From an uncultured Christensenellaceae bacterium (GTDB lineage Bacteria > Bacillota > Clostridia > Christensenellales > Christensenellaceae): DNA of 64,000 nucleotides. Shown in pieces: positions 50,229-57,970 of the stretch (positions within the stretch are counted from its first letter, which is position 1; each line of letters begins with the position of its first letter). The notes beneath the pieces are model-generated. The model saw only the letters and a program-made list of their open reading frames with translations. It ran no database searches and was not told the origin of the DNA. The stretch covers positions 37,606 through 101,605 of the forward strand of contig CAKROK010000001.1 of the NCBI GenBank assembly GCA_934373295.1, given 5' to 3'. The translations under genes and the position numbers were made by a program.

Positions 50229-52640
50229 ATGAGTATAACTATTGCACTCGCCGGCAACCCCAACTCCGGCAAAACCACGCTCTTCAACATGCTCACAGGC
50301 TCCAACCAGTTCGTCGGTAACTGGCCGGGTGTTACGGTCGAGAAGAAGGAGGGCAAGTTAAAGAAGCATAATGACGTAAAGGTAATGGACCTTCCCGGTA
50401 TCTATTCCCTTTCTCCCTACACCCTTGAGGAAGTCGTCGCGAGAAACTACCTCTTAAACGACCGTCCGGACGCGATTTTGAACATCGTCGACGGCACGAA
50501 CCTTGAGCGTAACCTCTACCTCACCACCCAGCTCACCGAGCTCGGCATCCCGGTAGTAGTTGCCGTAAATATGCTCGACCTCATGAAGAAGTCCGGCGAT
50601 AAGCTGGATTGCTCCGCTCTTTCACAGGCTCTCGGCTGCCCCGTAGTTGAGATTTCCGCATTAAAGGGAACGGGCGTGGACGCCGCTATAAAGGAAGTCC
50701 TTATCGCTGCTGAAAAGAAGACCGTCACCCCCGCGCACAGCTTCAACGGCACTGTTGAGCACGCTCTCGCGCACATCGAGGAATGTGTTCTTCACGATGC
50801 TCCTGAGGAAAGACAGCGCTGGTATGCTATTAAGCTGTTTGAGCGTGATGAGAAGGTTCTCGATGCTTTAAACCTCCCCAAGGAGAAGTTAGAGCACATC
50901 GAAGCGGACATTGAGCGCGCTGAAAAGGAGCTGGACGACGACTCCGAAAGCATCATCACCAACGAAAGATACGTATATATTTCCACTATATTAAAGGGCT
51001 GCTTCAAGAAGAAGGACGCCGGCAAGCTCTCCGTCTCCGATAAGATCGACAGAGTAGTCACCAACCGTTGGCTCGCACTTCCCATTTTCGCGATAGTAAT
51101 GTTCATCGTATACTTCGTCTCCGTTACCACCGTGGGCGGTATACTTACTGACTGGGTAAACGACGGCGTGTTCGGCGATGGCTGGCATCTGTTCGGCATA
51201 GGCTCGGGCGAGTATGAAGAAGCTGCCGAGGAATACGCTAAGCCCGCTGCCGCTATCGAGGCGTTCGAGGCTGCCGCTAAGGATGCAGGCGTTGACCCCG
51301 CTGAAGCGACACAGCTCACCACTACCGCAAAGCTCTATGACGAGGACGGCAACGTGACCGAGGAGTTCAATGTAACTCATGCGGATTACCTCGCTGACAC
51401 CGAGCTTGAAGAGCCCGATCCGGCAAACTACGGCGTTTGGGTCCCCGGCATTCCCGTTCTTCTGGGAGATTGGCTGGAAAGCATCAACTGTGCTGAGTGG
51501 CTCTCCGGATTGATCCTCGACGGTATCGTCGCAGGCGTGGGCGCAGTATTAGGCTTCGTTCCTCAGATGCTCGTACTCTTCTTATTCCTCGCATTTCTCG
51601 AGAGATGCGGCTATATGGCAAGGATCGCGTTCATAATGGATAGGATCTTCAGAAAGTTCGGTCTTTCCGGTAAGTCCTTCATCCCCATGCTCATCGGCAC
51701 AGGCTGCGGCGTTCCCGGAATCATGGCGTCTCGTACCATTGAAAACGAGCGTGACCGCAGAATGACCATAATGACCACGACGTTCATCCCCTGCGGCGCT
51801 AAGCTCCCGATAATCGCACTTATCGCCGGCGCACTCTTCGGCGGCGAGTGGTGGGTAGCACCAAGTGCATACTTCGTAGGCATCACCGCTATAATCGTAT
51901 CCGGTATAATGCTCAAAAAGACAAAGCGCTTTGCCGGTGACCCTGCTCCCTTCGTAATGGAGCTTCCAGCATACCACTGGCCCACAGTAGGCAGCGTTCT
52001 GCGCTCCATGTGGGAGAGAGGCTGGTCCTTCATAAAGAAGGCAGGTACGATAATCCTCCTCGCTACTATCCTCGTTTGGTTCACGAGCAACTATGGCTGG
52101 CAGGATGGTAAGTTCGGCATGGTCGACATGGACAACAGCATCCTCGCTATCGTGGGTAACGCTATCGCTTGGATATTCACTCCCCTCGGCTGGGGCAACT
52201 GGCAGTCCGCTGTCGCTACGGTCACCGGTCTTATCGCTAAGGAAAACGTCGTCGGAACGTTCGGCGTACTCTTCGGCGGATTTGAAGAGGTCGCTGAGAA
52301 CGGCTGGCAGGTTTGGGAAAACATGCGTCAGGCATTCACTCCCCTCTCTGCTTACTCCTTCCTCGCGTTTAACCTCCTCTGTGCTCCCTGCTTCGCTGCG
52401 ATCGGTGCTATAAAGAGAGAGATGAACTCCGCAAAGTGGACATGGTTCGCGATCGGCTATCAGTGCGGCTTCGCATATGTCGTAGCTCTCATGATCTACC
52501 AGTTCGGCTCCATCTTCACCGGAAACGCAAACGTGTTCGGCGTGATAGCTGCTGCTCTCTGCCTCGCTGTTATCTGCTACTTCCTGTTCAGAAAGCAGCC
52601 TGACTTTGATGAGAAGAACAAGTTAAGAGCTGTAAAATAA
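50229..52640 (+). CDS. feoB: Ferrous iron transporter FeoB
   Basis: An 803-residue FeoB. The N-terminal GTPase domain has GNPNSGKTT (G1), DLPGIYSLSPY (G3) and NMLD (G4). A guanine-dissociation-inhibitor segment follows (residues ~180-275), then the membrane domain with two Gate motifs (FLERCGYMARIAFIMDRIFRKFGLSGKSFIPMLIGTGCGVPGIMASRTI, and a later FNLLCAPCFAAIGAI). Between the first two spans lies an acidic ~90-residue insertion (residues ~325-415; EYEEAAEEYAKPAAAIEAFEAA), expected outside. It imports Fe2+. Codon use is biased to GCT/CTC, suggesting high expression. It is preceded by operator-like boxes. Confidence 0.97.
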   Translation: MSITIALAGNPNSGKTTLFNMLTGSNQFVGNWPGVTVEKKEGKLKKHNDVKVMDLPGIYSLSPYTLEEVVARNYLLNDRPDAILNIVDGTNLERNLYLTTQLTELGIPVVVAVNMLDLMKKSGDKLDCSALSQALGCPVVEISALKGTGVDAAIKEVLIAAEKKTVTPAHSFNGTVEHALAHIEECVLHDAPEERQRWYAIKLFERDEKVLDALNLPKEKLEHIEADIERAEKELDDDSESIITNERYVYISTILKGCFKKKDAGKLSVSDKIDRVVTNRWLALPIFAIVMFIVYFVSVTTVGGILTDWVNDGVFGDGWHLFGIGSGEYEEAAEEYAKPAAAIEAFEAAAKDAGVDPAEATQLTTTAKLYDEDGNVTEEFNVTHADYLADTELEEPDPANYGVWVPGIPVLLGDWLESINCAEWLSGLILDGIVAGVGAVLGFVPQMLVLFLFLAFLERCGYMARIAFIMDRIFRKFGLSGKSFIPMLIGTGCGVPGIMASRTIENERDRRMTIMTTTFIPCGAKLPIIALIAGALFGGEWWVAPSAYFVGITAIIVSGIMLKKTKRFAGDPAPFVMELPAYHWPTVGSVLRSMWERGWSFIKKAGTIILLATILVWFTSNYGWQDGKFGMVDMDNSILAIVGNAIAWIFTPLGWGNWQSAVATVTGLIAKENVVGTFGVLFGGFEEVAENGWQVWENMRQAFTPLSAYSFLAFNLLCAPCFAAIGAIKREMNSAKWTWFAIGYQCGFAYVVALMIYQFGSIFTGNANVFGVIAAALCLAVICYFLFRKQPDFDEKNKLRAVK

Positions 52641-52674
52641 TAGCTTTAAAAATTGATTGAAAGGAGAAATCGCC

Positions 52675-52845
52675 ATGTTGGAATTTTTGAAAGAAAATTA
52701 CGGTACTATAATTGTCGGCCTGGCGTTAGCCGCTGTAGTCGTGCTGATAATCCTCTCCTATATCAGAAAGAGGAAAAAGGGCATAAGCTCCTGCGGTTCA
52801 AATTGTTCGAACTGCCCCATGCACGGAAACTGTCATAAGTCTTAA
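52675..52845 (+). CDS. FeoB-associated Cys-rich membrane protein
   Basis: A 56-residue protein from ATG 52675 (AAAGGAG eight bases upstream contains an earlier in-frame ATG, so that one is not used). One membrane span (residues ~9-30) is followed by a basic patch RKRKKG and a Cys cluster SCGSNCSNCPMHGNCH. Small proteins of this type commonly follow feoB and may handle incoming iron. It is the last gene of the feo operon, before a terminator. Confidence 0.9.
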   Translation: MLEFLKENYGTIIVGLALAAVVVLIILSYIRKRKKGISSCGSNCSNCPMHGNCHKS

Positions 52846-52859
52846 ACTCCTTACATAAG

Positions 52860-52888
52860 AAAATGCCTCCATTTCGGGGGCATTTTTT
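52860..52888 (+). terminator. Terminator of the feo operon
   Basis: AAATGCCTCC-ATTTC-GGGGGCATTT, followed by TTTT. A G-C-rich stem with a T-tail 15 bases after the last gene. Confidence 0.9.
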
Positions 52889-52940
52889 GTTGCATTTTTA
52901 TTTATTATGAAGTATAATTATTCGCACAGAGGTGATTGGC

Positions 52941-53591
52941 ATGAAACTGTTTTTGAGGATAATAAAGGCGGCGGTATCTCTGATAGTCTTTTCATTCGGC
53001 GTGACTATGACCGTTCAGGCGAATATAGGCGTCGGCCCATGGGATGTCTTTGCGCTGGGCGTGGCGAACAAAACTCCCCTGTCATACGGCGACGTTGCGA
53101 CGATAGTCAGCTTTACCGTGCTCATAATATGCGTCATTTTAAAGGAAAAGATTGGCTTAGGCACAATTCTCGACATGTGCATAACAGGAAAGGGCGTCGA
53201 TCTGTTCACATGGCTTAATATAATCCCCAAGCAGACAAACGTCTTTTCGGGAGTAGCCCTGTTCATAGGCGGGCTTATAATAATGGCGATATGTGTATAT
53301 CTTTACATGAGTACGCGCCTGGGCTGCGGTCCGAGGGATTCGCTCATGCTGGCTCTTTCGCGCAGACTGACAAAAATACCCATAGGCATCGTCCGCGTGA
53401 TGTTAGAGGCGATCGTCCTCTTGATAGGCTGGCTTTTGGACGGGCCGGTGGGCATAGGCACGCTCATATCTGCCTTTGGTCTCGGGCTGCTCATCCAGCT
53501 CGTCTTTAAGATAGTCCATTACGATGCGGATAACGTCATACACGAAAGCGTCGCGGATACGCTCCATATAAAACTGCAAAAGACAAAATAA
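52941..53591 (+). CDS. YczE/YitT-like membrane protein
   Basis: A 216-residue, five-span membrane protein from ATG 52941 (GAGGTGATTGGC upstream; a GTG nine bases earlier is less likely). Signature segments are FSFGVTMTVQANIGVGPWDVFALGVA and STRLGCGPRDSLMLALSRRL, two related GxGPxD motifs of the YczE/YyaS family. Function is unknown; B. subtilis YczE affects Sfp-dependent antibiotic synthesis. It is transcribed alone. Confidence 0.85.
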   Translation: MKLFLRIIKAAVSLIVFSFGVTMTVQANIGVGPWDVFALGVANKTPLSYGDVATIVSFTVLIICVILKEKIGLGTILDMCITGKGVDLFTWLNIIPKQTNVFSGVALFIGGLIIMAICVYLYMSTRLGCGPRDSLMLALSRRLTKIPIGIVRVMLEAIVLLIGWLLDGPVGIGTLISAFGLGLLIQLVFKIVHYDADNVIHESVADTLHIKLQKTK

Positions 53592-53604
53592 CTCGCATAT
53601 CTCC

Positions 53605-53633
53605 TTGATAAAACGGGTAAATTATGATAATAT
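53605..53633 (+). promoter_or_regulatory. Orphan sigma-A promoter on the plus strand
   Basis: TTGATA (53605-53610), 17 bases, TAATAT (53628-53633). No convincing protein gene follows on this strand, but a terminator hairpin does (53711-53755). Confidence 0.5.
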
Positions 53634-53639
53634 AGGATT

Positions 53640-53755
53640 CATCATAGATTTTCATAAAAAATGAGGTGCGTTATGCAATATAACACACCAAAAACACATA
53701 ATAAAGAAATAAAAATGCACCTGCTCAAAGAGATGAACAGGTGCTTTTCTCTTTT
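53640..53755 (+). ncRNA. Possible small RNA of about 115 bases
   Basis: The stretch is bounded by a good sigma-A-type promoter and an intrinsic terminator on the same strand. It contains a short dyad GTTAT-GCAAT-ATAAC (53670-53684 region). A reading frame with GAGGTG-like site starts at 53673 but runs through the terminator into antisense sequence, so I do not call a protein. It could equally be spurious. Confidence 0.3.
53711..53755. terminator. Bidirectional terminator beyond the discoidin-like gene
   Basis: GCACCTG (53717-53723) and CAGGTGC (53738-53744) form a 7-bp stem. The right flank is TTTTCTCTTTT and the left flank reads as T-rich on the minus strand. Confidence 0.8.
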
Positions 53756-53758
53756 AAA

Positions 53759-54277
53759 TCACTTCTCAAACGCGAGTATCTTGGATATCTCTACCCAGTC
53801 GATGGTCTCGCTTCTGTTTTCGACGAGGTCGACTCTTAAATACTTCGCCTTTACGGGCTTATCGAATACGATCTCTTCCCAGCCGAATTCCTCTTTTAAG
53901 GGCGCCTTCATGATGTGCTTCCACTCCACGCTGTCCACCTTATCGTCAAAAGTCCTCAGCTTTTCGGCCGGCTCGTCTGTGTCGCAGTAGTAAATATCGA
54001 GCGCCGCGGCGAGCTCCTCTATGACGGAGATAGTCACGCCGACGTTCTTATAGACCTTGAGCCTGCCTATAGTCTGCTCCTCGCCGAAAAAGCCGAGCAC
54101 TATGTGAGCCGGTCCGAACGTGTTGCAGCCATACGTGCCGCCGTTTCTCTCCAGATCCTGCGTGAGCAGGTTGCATGCCCAGAATTTCGGATCGGGCTCG
54201 GTGTGGCTGACCCACTGAATATTCATATAATAAGAGCCGTCTCTTTTAACGCCGATGGGCAAAAGTTCCTGTGACAT
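53759..54277 (-). CDS. Galactose-binding-fold (F5/8 type C-like) protein
   Basis: A 172-residue protein that looks like a single discoidin/F5-8C beta sandwich: FGPAHIVLGFFGEEQTIGRLKVYKNVGV, then KLRTFDDKVDSVEWKHIMKAPL and the closing KAKYLRVDLVENRSETIDWVEISKI. The last motif (K-Y-x-R-x-x-x-x) is typical of such domains. There is no signal peptide, so it is apparently cytosolic, unlike most carbohydrate-binding F5/8C domains. CAGGAGGAATAAATT precedes the ATG. Ligand and role unknown. Confidence 0.65.
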   Translation of the reverse strand: MSQELLPIGVKRDGSYYMNIQWVSHTEPDPKFWACNLLTQDLERNGGTYGCNTFGPAHIVLGFFGEEQTIGRLKVYKNVGVTISVIEELAAALDIYYCDTDEPAEKLRTFDDKVDSVEWKHIMKAPLKEEFGWEEIVFDKPVKAKYLRVDLVENRSETIDWVEISKILAFEK

Positions 54278-54313
54278 AATTTATTCCTCCTGAATGATAT
54301 AATTTACTTTTTT

Positions 54314-54342
54314 ATTATATCACTCCTTGGAGTCTTTTTCAA
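54314..54342 (-). promoter_or_regulatory. Sigma-A promoter of the discoidin-like gene, inside the end of spoIIIAH
   Basis: On the minus strand TTGAAA (54337-54342), 17 bases, TATAAT (54314-54319). It allows expression of the downstream gene independently of the sporulation operon. Confidence 0.65.
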
Positions 54343-54898
54343 CTTTATCCGCACCCTCTGTTTGAGTCTTTGTACTCTTTTGCTGGGGCATTATTTTGAT
54401 ATTATTCGCGCTCTGCCCTGTCTGCGCCGTAACGATCTCCGCTATCTGCGCCGCCTGAGCGTCCGTGAGGCTCTCCTTATCTATCACAACGCTCACCGCC
54501 GTCTGTGAAACGGTCACGACCGCGTCCGTATTGAGCGTGGTGCGTATCATGCCCTCGACGGCCGTCTCTGCCTCCATATTCGCCGCCAGCTCGAGCTTCT
54601 GCTGCTGCGCCTTCTGCTTAGTCTCCTCGTTTGACTGCTCGCTCGTCACTACGGATTCGATATAGCTCATCTGCTCCGTGCGCGATTCGCTTTTCTCCTG
54701 TCTGAACACGGCGAAGGCATCCTCCCCCGCCGACACCGTCTCGACCTTCTTGGGCAGCGCGTCGTTATTCGTTATAAAATAATTCGCACACCCCACCCCC
54801 ACGACGCCCACGAACAGCAGGCAGACGAGCGCCGCCCGCTTTTGCTTTTCCGTCAGCCTCGCGCACATCTTTTTAAAACCGTTTTCCCTCTTATCCAT
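54320..54898 (-). CDS. spoIIIAH: Stage III sporulation protein AH
   Basis: A 192-residue protein with one membrane span (residues ~21-40) and an extracytoplasmic SpoIIIAH domain (residues ~60-165; KLELAANMEAETAVEGMIRTTLNTDAVV). It interacts with SpoIIQ across the intermembrane space and is part of the mother cell-forespore channel. It ends the spoIIIA operon, 12 bases after spoIIIAG. Confidence 0.92.
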   Translation of the reverse strand: MDKRENGFKKMCARLTEKQKRAALVCLLFVGVVGVGCANYFITNNDALPKKVETVSAGEDAFAVFRQEKSESRTEQMSYIESVVTSEQSNEETKQKAQQQKLELAANMEAETAVEGMIRTTLNTDAVVTVSQTAVSVVIDKESLTDAQAAQIAEIVTAQTGQSANNIKIMPQQKSTKTQTEGADKVEKDSKE

Positions 54899-54910
54899 CC
54901 AATTCGCTCC

Positions 54911-55402
54911 TTAATACAATATTTCGACCTTATCCGCCGTCACATCCAACAGCGTCATAACGGCGCTTAAAATGCCGTTTCTTACGCCTATATCCTGCGC
55001 CCCCTGCGCGATCACTATTACTCCCCTTACCTTTGGCTGATTTTCCTTTATAATGAGCGCCTCGCCCGAAACGGACGCGACGTTCTCGCTCTTGCTTTGA
55101 GAGGACGACGTCTCCTCCCCGCTCACGTCGCTGCGGCTGCTCACATCGCTCGCCTTCGCGGGAACGCGCTCCGCAGTGGATTCATAGTTTATCACCACGG
55201 ACACCTCGCCCACGCCCTCCATATGGCTGAGCGCGGCGGTCAGCTTTTCCTCAAGCTCCGTCTCGTTTGACGGATCTGCGCTCTCCCCCGACTTCGGGAC
55301 GAGCGTGGAGACGTATATGCACACAATTGCCGCGGCGATCATTATTATGACTGCATATCTCGCCAGCTTCTTGGGCGGTATGTTCTTCAGCTTATCTATC
55401 AT
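54911..55402 (-). CDS. spoIIIAG: Stage III sporulation protein AG
   Basis: A 163-residue protein: one membrane span (residues ~12-32), then a ring-forming domain (EKLTAALSHMEGVGEVSVVINYESTAERVP) with a Ser-rich insertion (SSRSDVSGEETSSSQSKS) and a conserved end RGVIVIAQGAQDIGVRNGILSAVMTLLDV. SpoIIIAG forms the large ring of the feeding-tube complex. It is shorter than the B. subtilis protein (229). Confidence 0.93.
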   Translation of the reverse strand: MIDKLKNIPPKKLARYAVIIMIAAAIVCIYVSTLVPKSGESADPSNETELEEKLTAALSHMEGVGEVSVVINYESTAERVPAKASDVSSRSDVSGEETSSSQSKSENVASVSGEALIIKENQPKVRGVIVIAQGAQDIGVRNGILSAVMTLLDVTADKVEILY

Positions 55403-55413
55403 GGCGACCCCTC

Positions 55414-55674
55414 TTAATTATTATTTTTAAGCATATCGTTATATGACTGTGTTATCATGCTGCCCGCATTTTTCTGCGAAACGACCGCCGTTTCTTCATT
55501 TATATCTCTTAAAAGATCGGTCGGATGACACGAGCATACGGGCGTGAGCAATATTATCATTATGGATACCCCCGTGCATATCTTCACGTACTTTTTCATC
55601 GTCCCGGACGGCATAATAAGCAAAACGGCCTCTGCAAGCACCGCCGCATATATGACATATCTCAAATACTCCAT
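55414..55674 (-). CDS. spoIIIAF: Stage III sporulation protein AF, short form
   Basis: An 86-residue protein with two membrane spans (residues ~5-22 and ~30-48; YVIYAAVLAEAVLLIMPSGTMKKYVKICTGVSIMIILLTPV). The N-terminus fits SpoIIIAF, but the C-terminal soluble domain is missing (B. subtilis SpoIIIAF has about 206 residues). Only about 40 residues follow the second span. Gene order (between AE and AG) supports the assignment. The reading frame ends cleanly with a normal gap to spoIIIAG, so this looks like a genuine short form, not a frameshift. Confidence 0.8.
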   Translation of the reverse strand: MEYLRYVIYAAVLAEAVLLIMPSGTMKKYVKICTGVSIMIILLTPVCSCHPTDLLRDINEETAVVSQKNAGSMITQSYNDMLKNNN

Positions 55675-55678
55675 TTTA

Positions 55679-56872
55679 TCACCTCATCATAAAGCTCATG
55701 TCCGCGCTCCCCACGAGCAATGCTATCGATATAAACGCCATAGCACTCATCATTAGCACCGTCACCGCGACGAGCTCCGCCGCGCCGCTCATGGATTCCA
55801 GCATCTGCGCGCTCTGTTTCCCCGAAAACGGACGGACTGCCGCCCCCGCCGCCTTTAATATGAAGATGTCCGCCGCTATGCTCACCACCGGCCCCAGCAG
55901 CTTTACCGCGATAAGTATCATTCCTATAGTGCCTATTGAGTTATGTACGATGACCCCGCACGCCATGAGCGTATCCAGCGTATCTGAGAACATCCCGCCC
56001 ACGACAGGCACCATCTTTTCGACGGTGTACTTCGCCGTTTTGAAGTATACGCCGTCTATCGCCGCGCCGCCTATGCCCTTTATCGCCAACAGCCCGATAA
56101 ACACGATAAACACCACGCCCATGAACCACTTCACCGCCTTATCCGCAAGTCCCACAAATCCCGAAAGGTCTATGCTCTGCGAAATATTGCTCACAAGGCA
56201 GAGCGCCGTCATGACGATTATCGCGGGAAAGACGAGCTTTTCTATCAATACGAACACCGTCCCCGTGAGCGCGCTCATAAGCGGACTCATCACGCTTGCG
56301 CCCGAGCTTCCTCCAAGTCCTGTCAAGAGCGCGGTGAGGAGCGGTGTTATCGCCTCGACCACTCCCGAAAGCCCGTCTATCGCCTGTTTGGCACAGTCCA
56401 GCGTGCTCTTTAAAATGCTCACGGCGAGCATACACGTCACGGCATATCCCGCCCAAAAGCCCGCCTTCGCCGCGCCGTCCAAGGACGTGTTTGCGTCCAT
56501 CAGCCTCAATAAGCTCAATGCGAGCAGCGTGAGAACTATCCTCCCCGCCGTGCCCGCCTTGCTCTTTAATGAGGCTGCCGCCGCGTTCCATATGGCATCC
56601 AGCGCCTGCTTGAACGTCAGCTCCTGTAGGCCGTTTTCACTTAACTGCCTTATCGTCTGCTCGAGCGATCCGTCAAACACCCCGTTTCCCTCATACACGT
56701 CCTTTAGCCCGTCAAGGTCGAGGGAATCTATAGTCTCGTCCACGCCCTGTCTCAGCTCCTCCTGCGCGGCGGCATCGGCGTCATCCTCCTGCTTTTCAGC
56801 CATTGCGCTCGGGCATATCATCACACAGCACATCAAACAAAGCATTAATACTATAAAAATCCGCCGTTTCAT
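55679..56872 (-). CDS. spoIIIAE: Stage III sporulation protein AE
   Basis: A 397-residue protein with a cleavable-looking signal peptide (residues 1-25) and about eight membrane spans. Family segments are TPLLTALLTGLGGSSGASVMSPLMSAL and VNSIG-like IVHNSIGTIGMILIAVKLLGPVVSIAADIFILK. It is the polytopic core of the SpoIIIA channel. Its start overlaps the end of spoIIIAD by four bases. Confidence 0.95.
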   Translation of the reverse strand: MKRRIFIVLMLCLMCCVMICPSAMAEKQEDDADAAAQEELRQGVDETIDSLDLDGLKDVYEGNGVFDGSLEQTIRQLSENGLQELTFKQALDAIWNAAAASLKSKAGTAGRIVLTLLALSLLRLMDANTSLDGAAKAGFWAGYAVTCMLAVSILKSTLDCAKQAIDGLSGVVEAITPLLTALLTGLGGSSGASVMSPLMSALTGTVFVLIEKLVFPAIIVMTALCLVSNISQSIDLSGFVGLADKAVKWFMGVVFIVFIGLLAIKGIGGAAIDGVYFKTAKYTVEKMVPVVGGMFSDTLDTLMACGVIVHNSIGTIGMILIAVKLLGPVVSIAADIFILKAAGAAVRPFSGKQSAQMLESMSGAAELVAVTVLMMSAMAFISIALLVGSADMSFMMR

Positions 56873-57267
56873 GCCAGATTTCCCGTAAGCCCGATTATCA
56901 TATCTGCAAACTGCTTTATTATGGGCAGCGTCATCACGGCTATTATGAGCTTTCCCGCAAGCTCGACCTTTGAGGCTATGCCGTTCTCACCAGCGTCTCG
57001 AAGCGCACCCGTGCTGAATTCCGCAATATACGCCACGCCGATTATCTTCACCACGTCTCCCATCACGTCATAGGCGTCTCCCATGGCGGTTTTAAGCTCC
57101 TCTATAAAGCTGACCACGCTCATGAGCTGTTCAATAGTCATGAGTATTATGAGCACGCCCGCGGCAATGGATAGCTGAAGCGCCATTTCCGGACTCGACC
57201 GCCTTATTATAACGACCAGTATCGCCGCCATAATGCCTATCGCGGCTATTTTCGCAATATTTTCCAT
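56869..57267 (-). CDS. spoIIIAD: Stage III sporulation protein AD
   Basis: A 132-residue membrane protein (about four spans): IAAIGIMAAILVVIIRRSSPEMALQLSIAAGVLIILM and AEFSTGALRDAGENGIASKVELAGKLIIAVMTLPII, both diagnostic of SpoIIIAD. It begins directly on the last base of the spoIIIAC stop codon. Length matches the family (about 130). Confidence 0.96.
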   Translation of the reverse strand: MENIAKIAAIGIMAAILVVIIRRSSPEMALQLSIAAGVLIILMTIEQLMSVVSFIEELKTAMGDAYDVMGDVVKIIGVAYIAEFSTGALRDAGENGIASKVELAGKLIIAVMTLPIIKQFADMIIGLTGNLA

Positions 57268-57470
57268 CAGTATAACCCGAAAATGCTCTTCACGCTGTCA
57301 AACAGACTGCTCACGAGATCCACCACCATAAGCAGGACGATGACCAACCCCGCAATGGACGTCATGAGCGCGATGTCCTCCCTGCCCGCACGGGACAGCA
57401 GTTGGCTCAAAACCGCTATCAAAATGCCTATCGCCGCTATTTTAAAAACTATATCTATGCTTACAGTCAT
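57267..57470 (-). CDS. spoIIIAC: Stage III sporulation protein AC
   Basis: A 67-residue protein from ATG 57470, which overlaps the spoIIIAB stop (ATGA). An in-frame ATG 39 bases upstream lies inside spoIIIAB and would add residues the family lacks. Two spans: IDIVFKIAAIGILIAVLSQLL and IALMTSIAGLVIVLLMVVDLV. B. subtilis SpoIIIAC has 68 residues. Confidence 0.95.
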   Translation of the reverse strand: MTVSIDIVFKIAAIGILIAVLSQLLSRAGREDIALMTSIAGLVIVLLMVVDLVSSLFDSVKSIFGLY

Positions 57471-57970
57471 ATCAATATTATCCCTAATGCTATGCCGGAA
57501 AAAAGGCAAAGGTTTTTAAACGTCCGCGCGCGCTTCATGCGCACTTCCTTGGTCTGTGTTATCATCTCCTCCAGCCTTTGCGTGAATGAAGCCGTGCTCT
57601 GCTCTATCTGCTCAGCACATCCCGCGCAGGACAGCTCGCCTATAAACTCCACGAACGCGCCCGTAATGTCCTTATCCACGCCCTCCTCCTTTGCCGCCCC
57701 CGCGGCTATCTGCGCCGCCTCCTTCGCGTCATACAGCGGATGCTCTTTAAATATCTTCGCGCACTTTGTGAACAGGTGCGTATCGTCGCTGCGCGATTCC
57801 TCAAGCGCGCGGTCGAGGGTATGCCCCCGCCTTATAAGCGCCGTCTTTAGGGCAAACGCGCTCGTTTTCATGCTCATGAGCATTCCTATGCGCTTTTTTT
57901 CAAGCGCTGTGAACGTGCTTCCCAAAAGTGCGCTCGTCAGGACTATCAATCCTATCAGAAAGTACTTCAA
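57467..57970 (-). CDS. spoIIIAB: Stage III sporulation protein AB (TTG start)
   Basis: A 167-residue protein: an N-terminal span (FLIGLIVLTSALLGSTFTALEKKRI), a coiled cytoplasmic part, and a C-terminal span (LCLFSGIALGIILI). It recalls type II secretion F-domain proteins. The start codon is TTG at 57968-57970, set by a perfect AAAGGAGGTG site. As a result spoIIIAB overlaps the end of spoIIIAA by 71 bases. The length matches the usual ~170. Confidence 0.93.
   Translation of the reverse strand: MKYFLIGLIVLTSALLGSTFTALEKKRIGMLMSMKTSAFALKTALIRRGHTLDRALEESRSDDTHLFTKCAKIFKEHPLYDAKEAAQIAAGAAKEEGVDKDITGAFVEFIGELSCAGCAEQIEQSTASFTQRLEEMITQTKEVRMKRARTFKNLCLFSGIALGIILI

Noticed and set aside
53673..53990. 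Plus-strand frame starting with a GAGGTG-like site
   Set aside because: It reads straight through a terminator hairpin into the antisense of the discoidin-like gene; retained only as a possible small RNA.
55698..56888. Plus-strand open frame of 396 codons
   Set aside because: Antisense to spoIIIAE over its entire length; the composition mirrors a membrane-protein gene read backwards.
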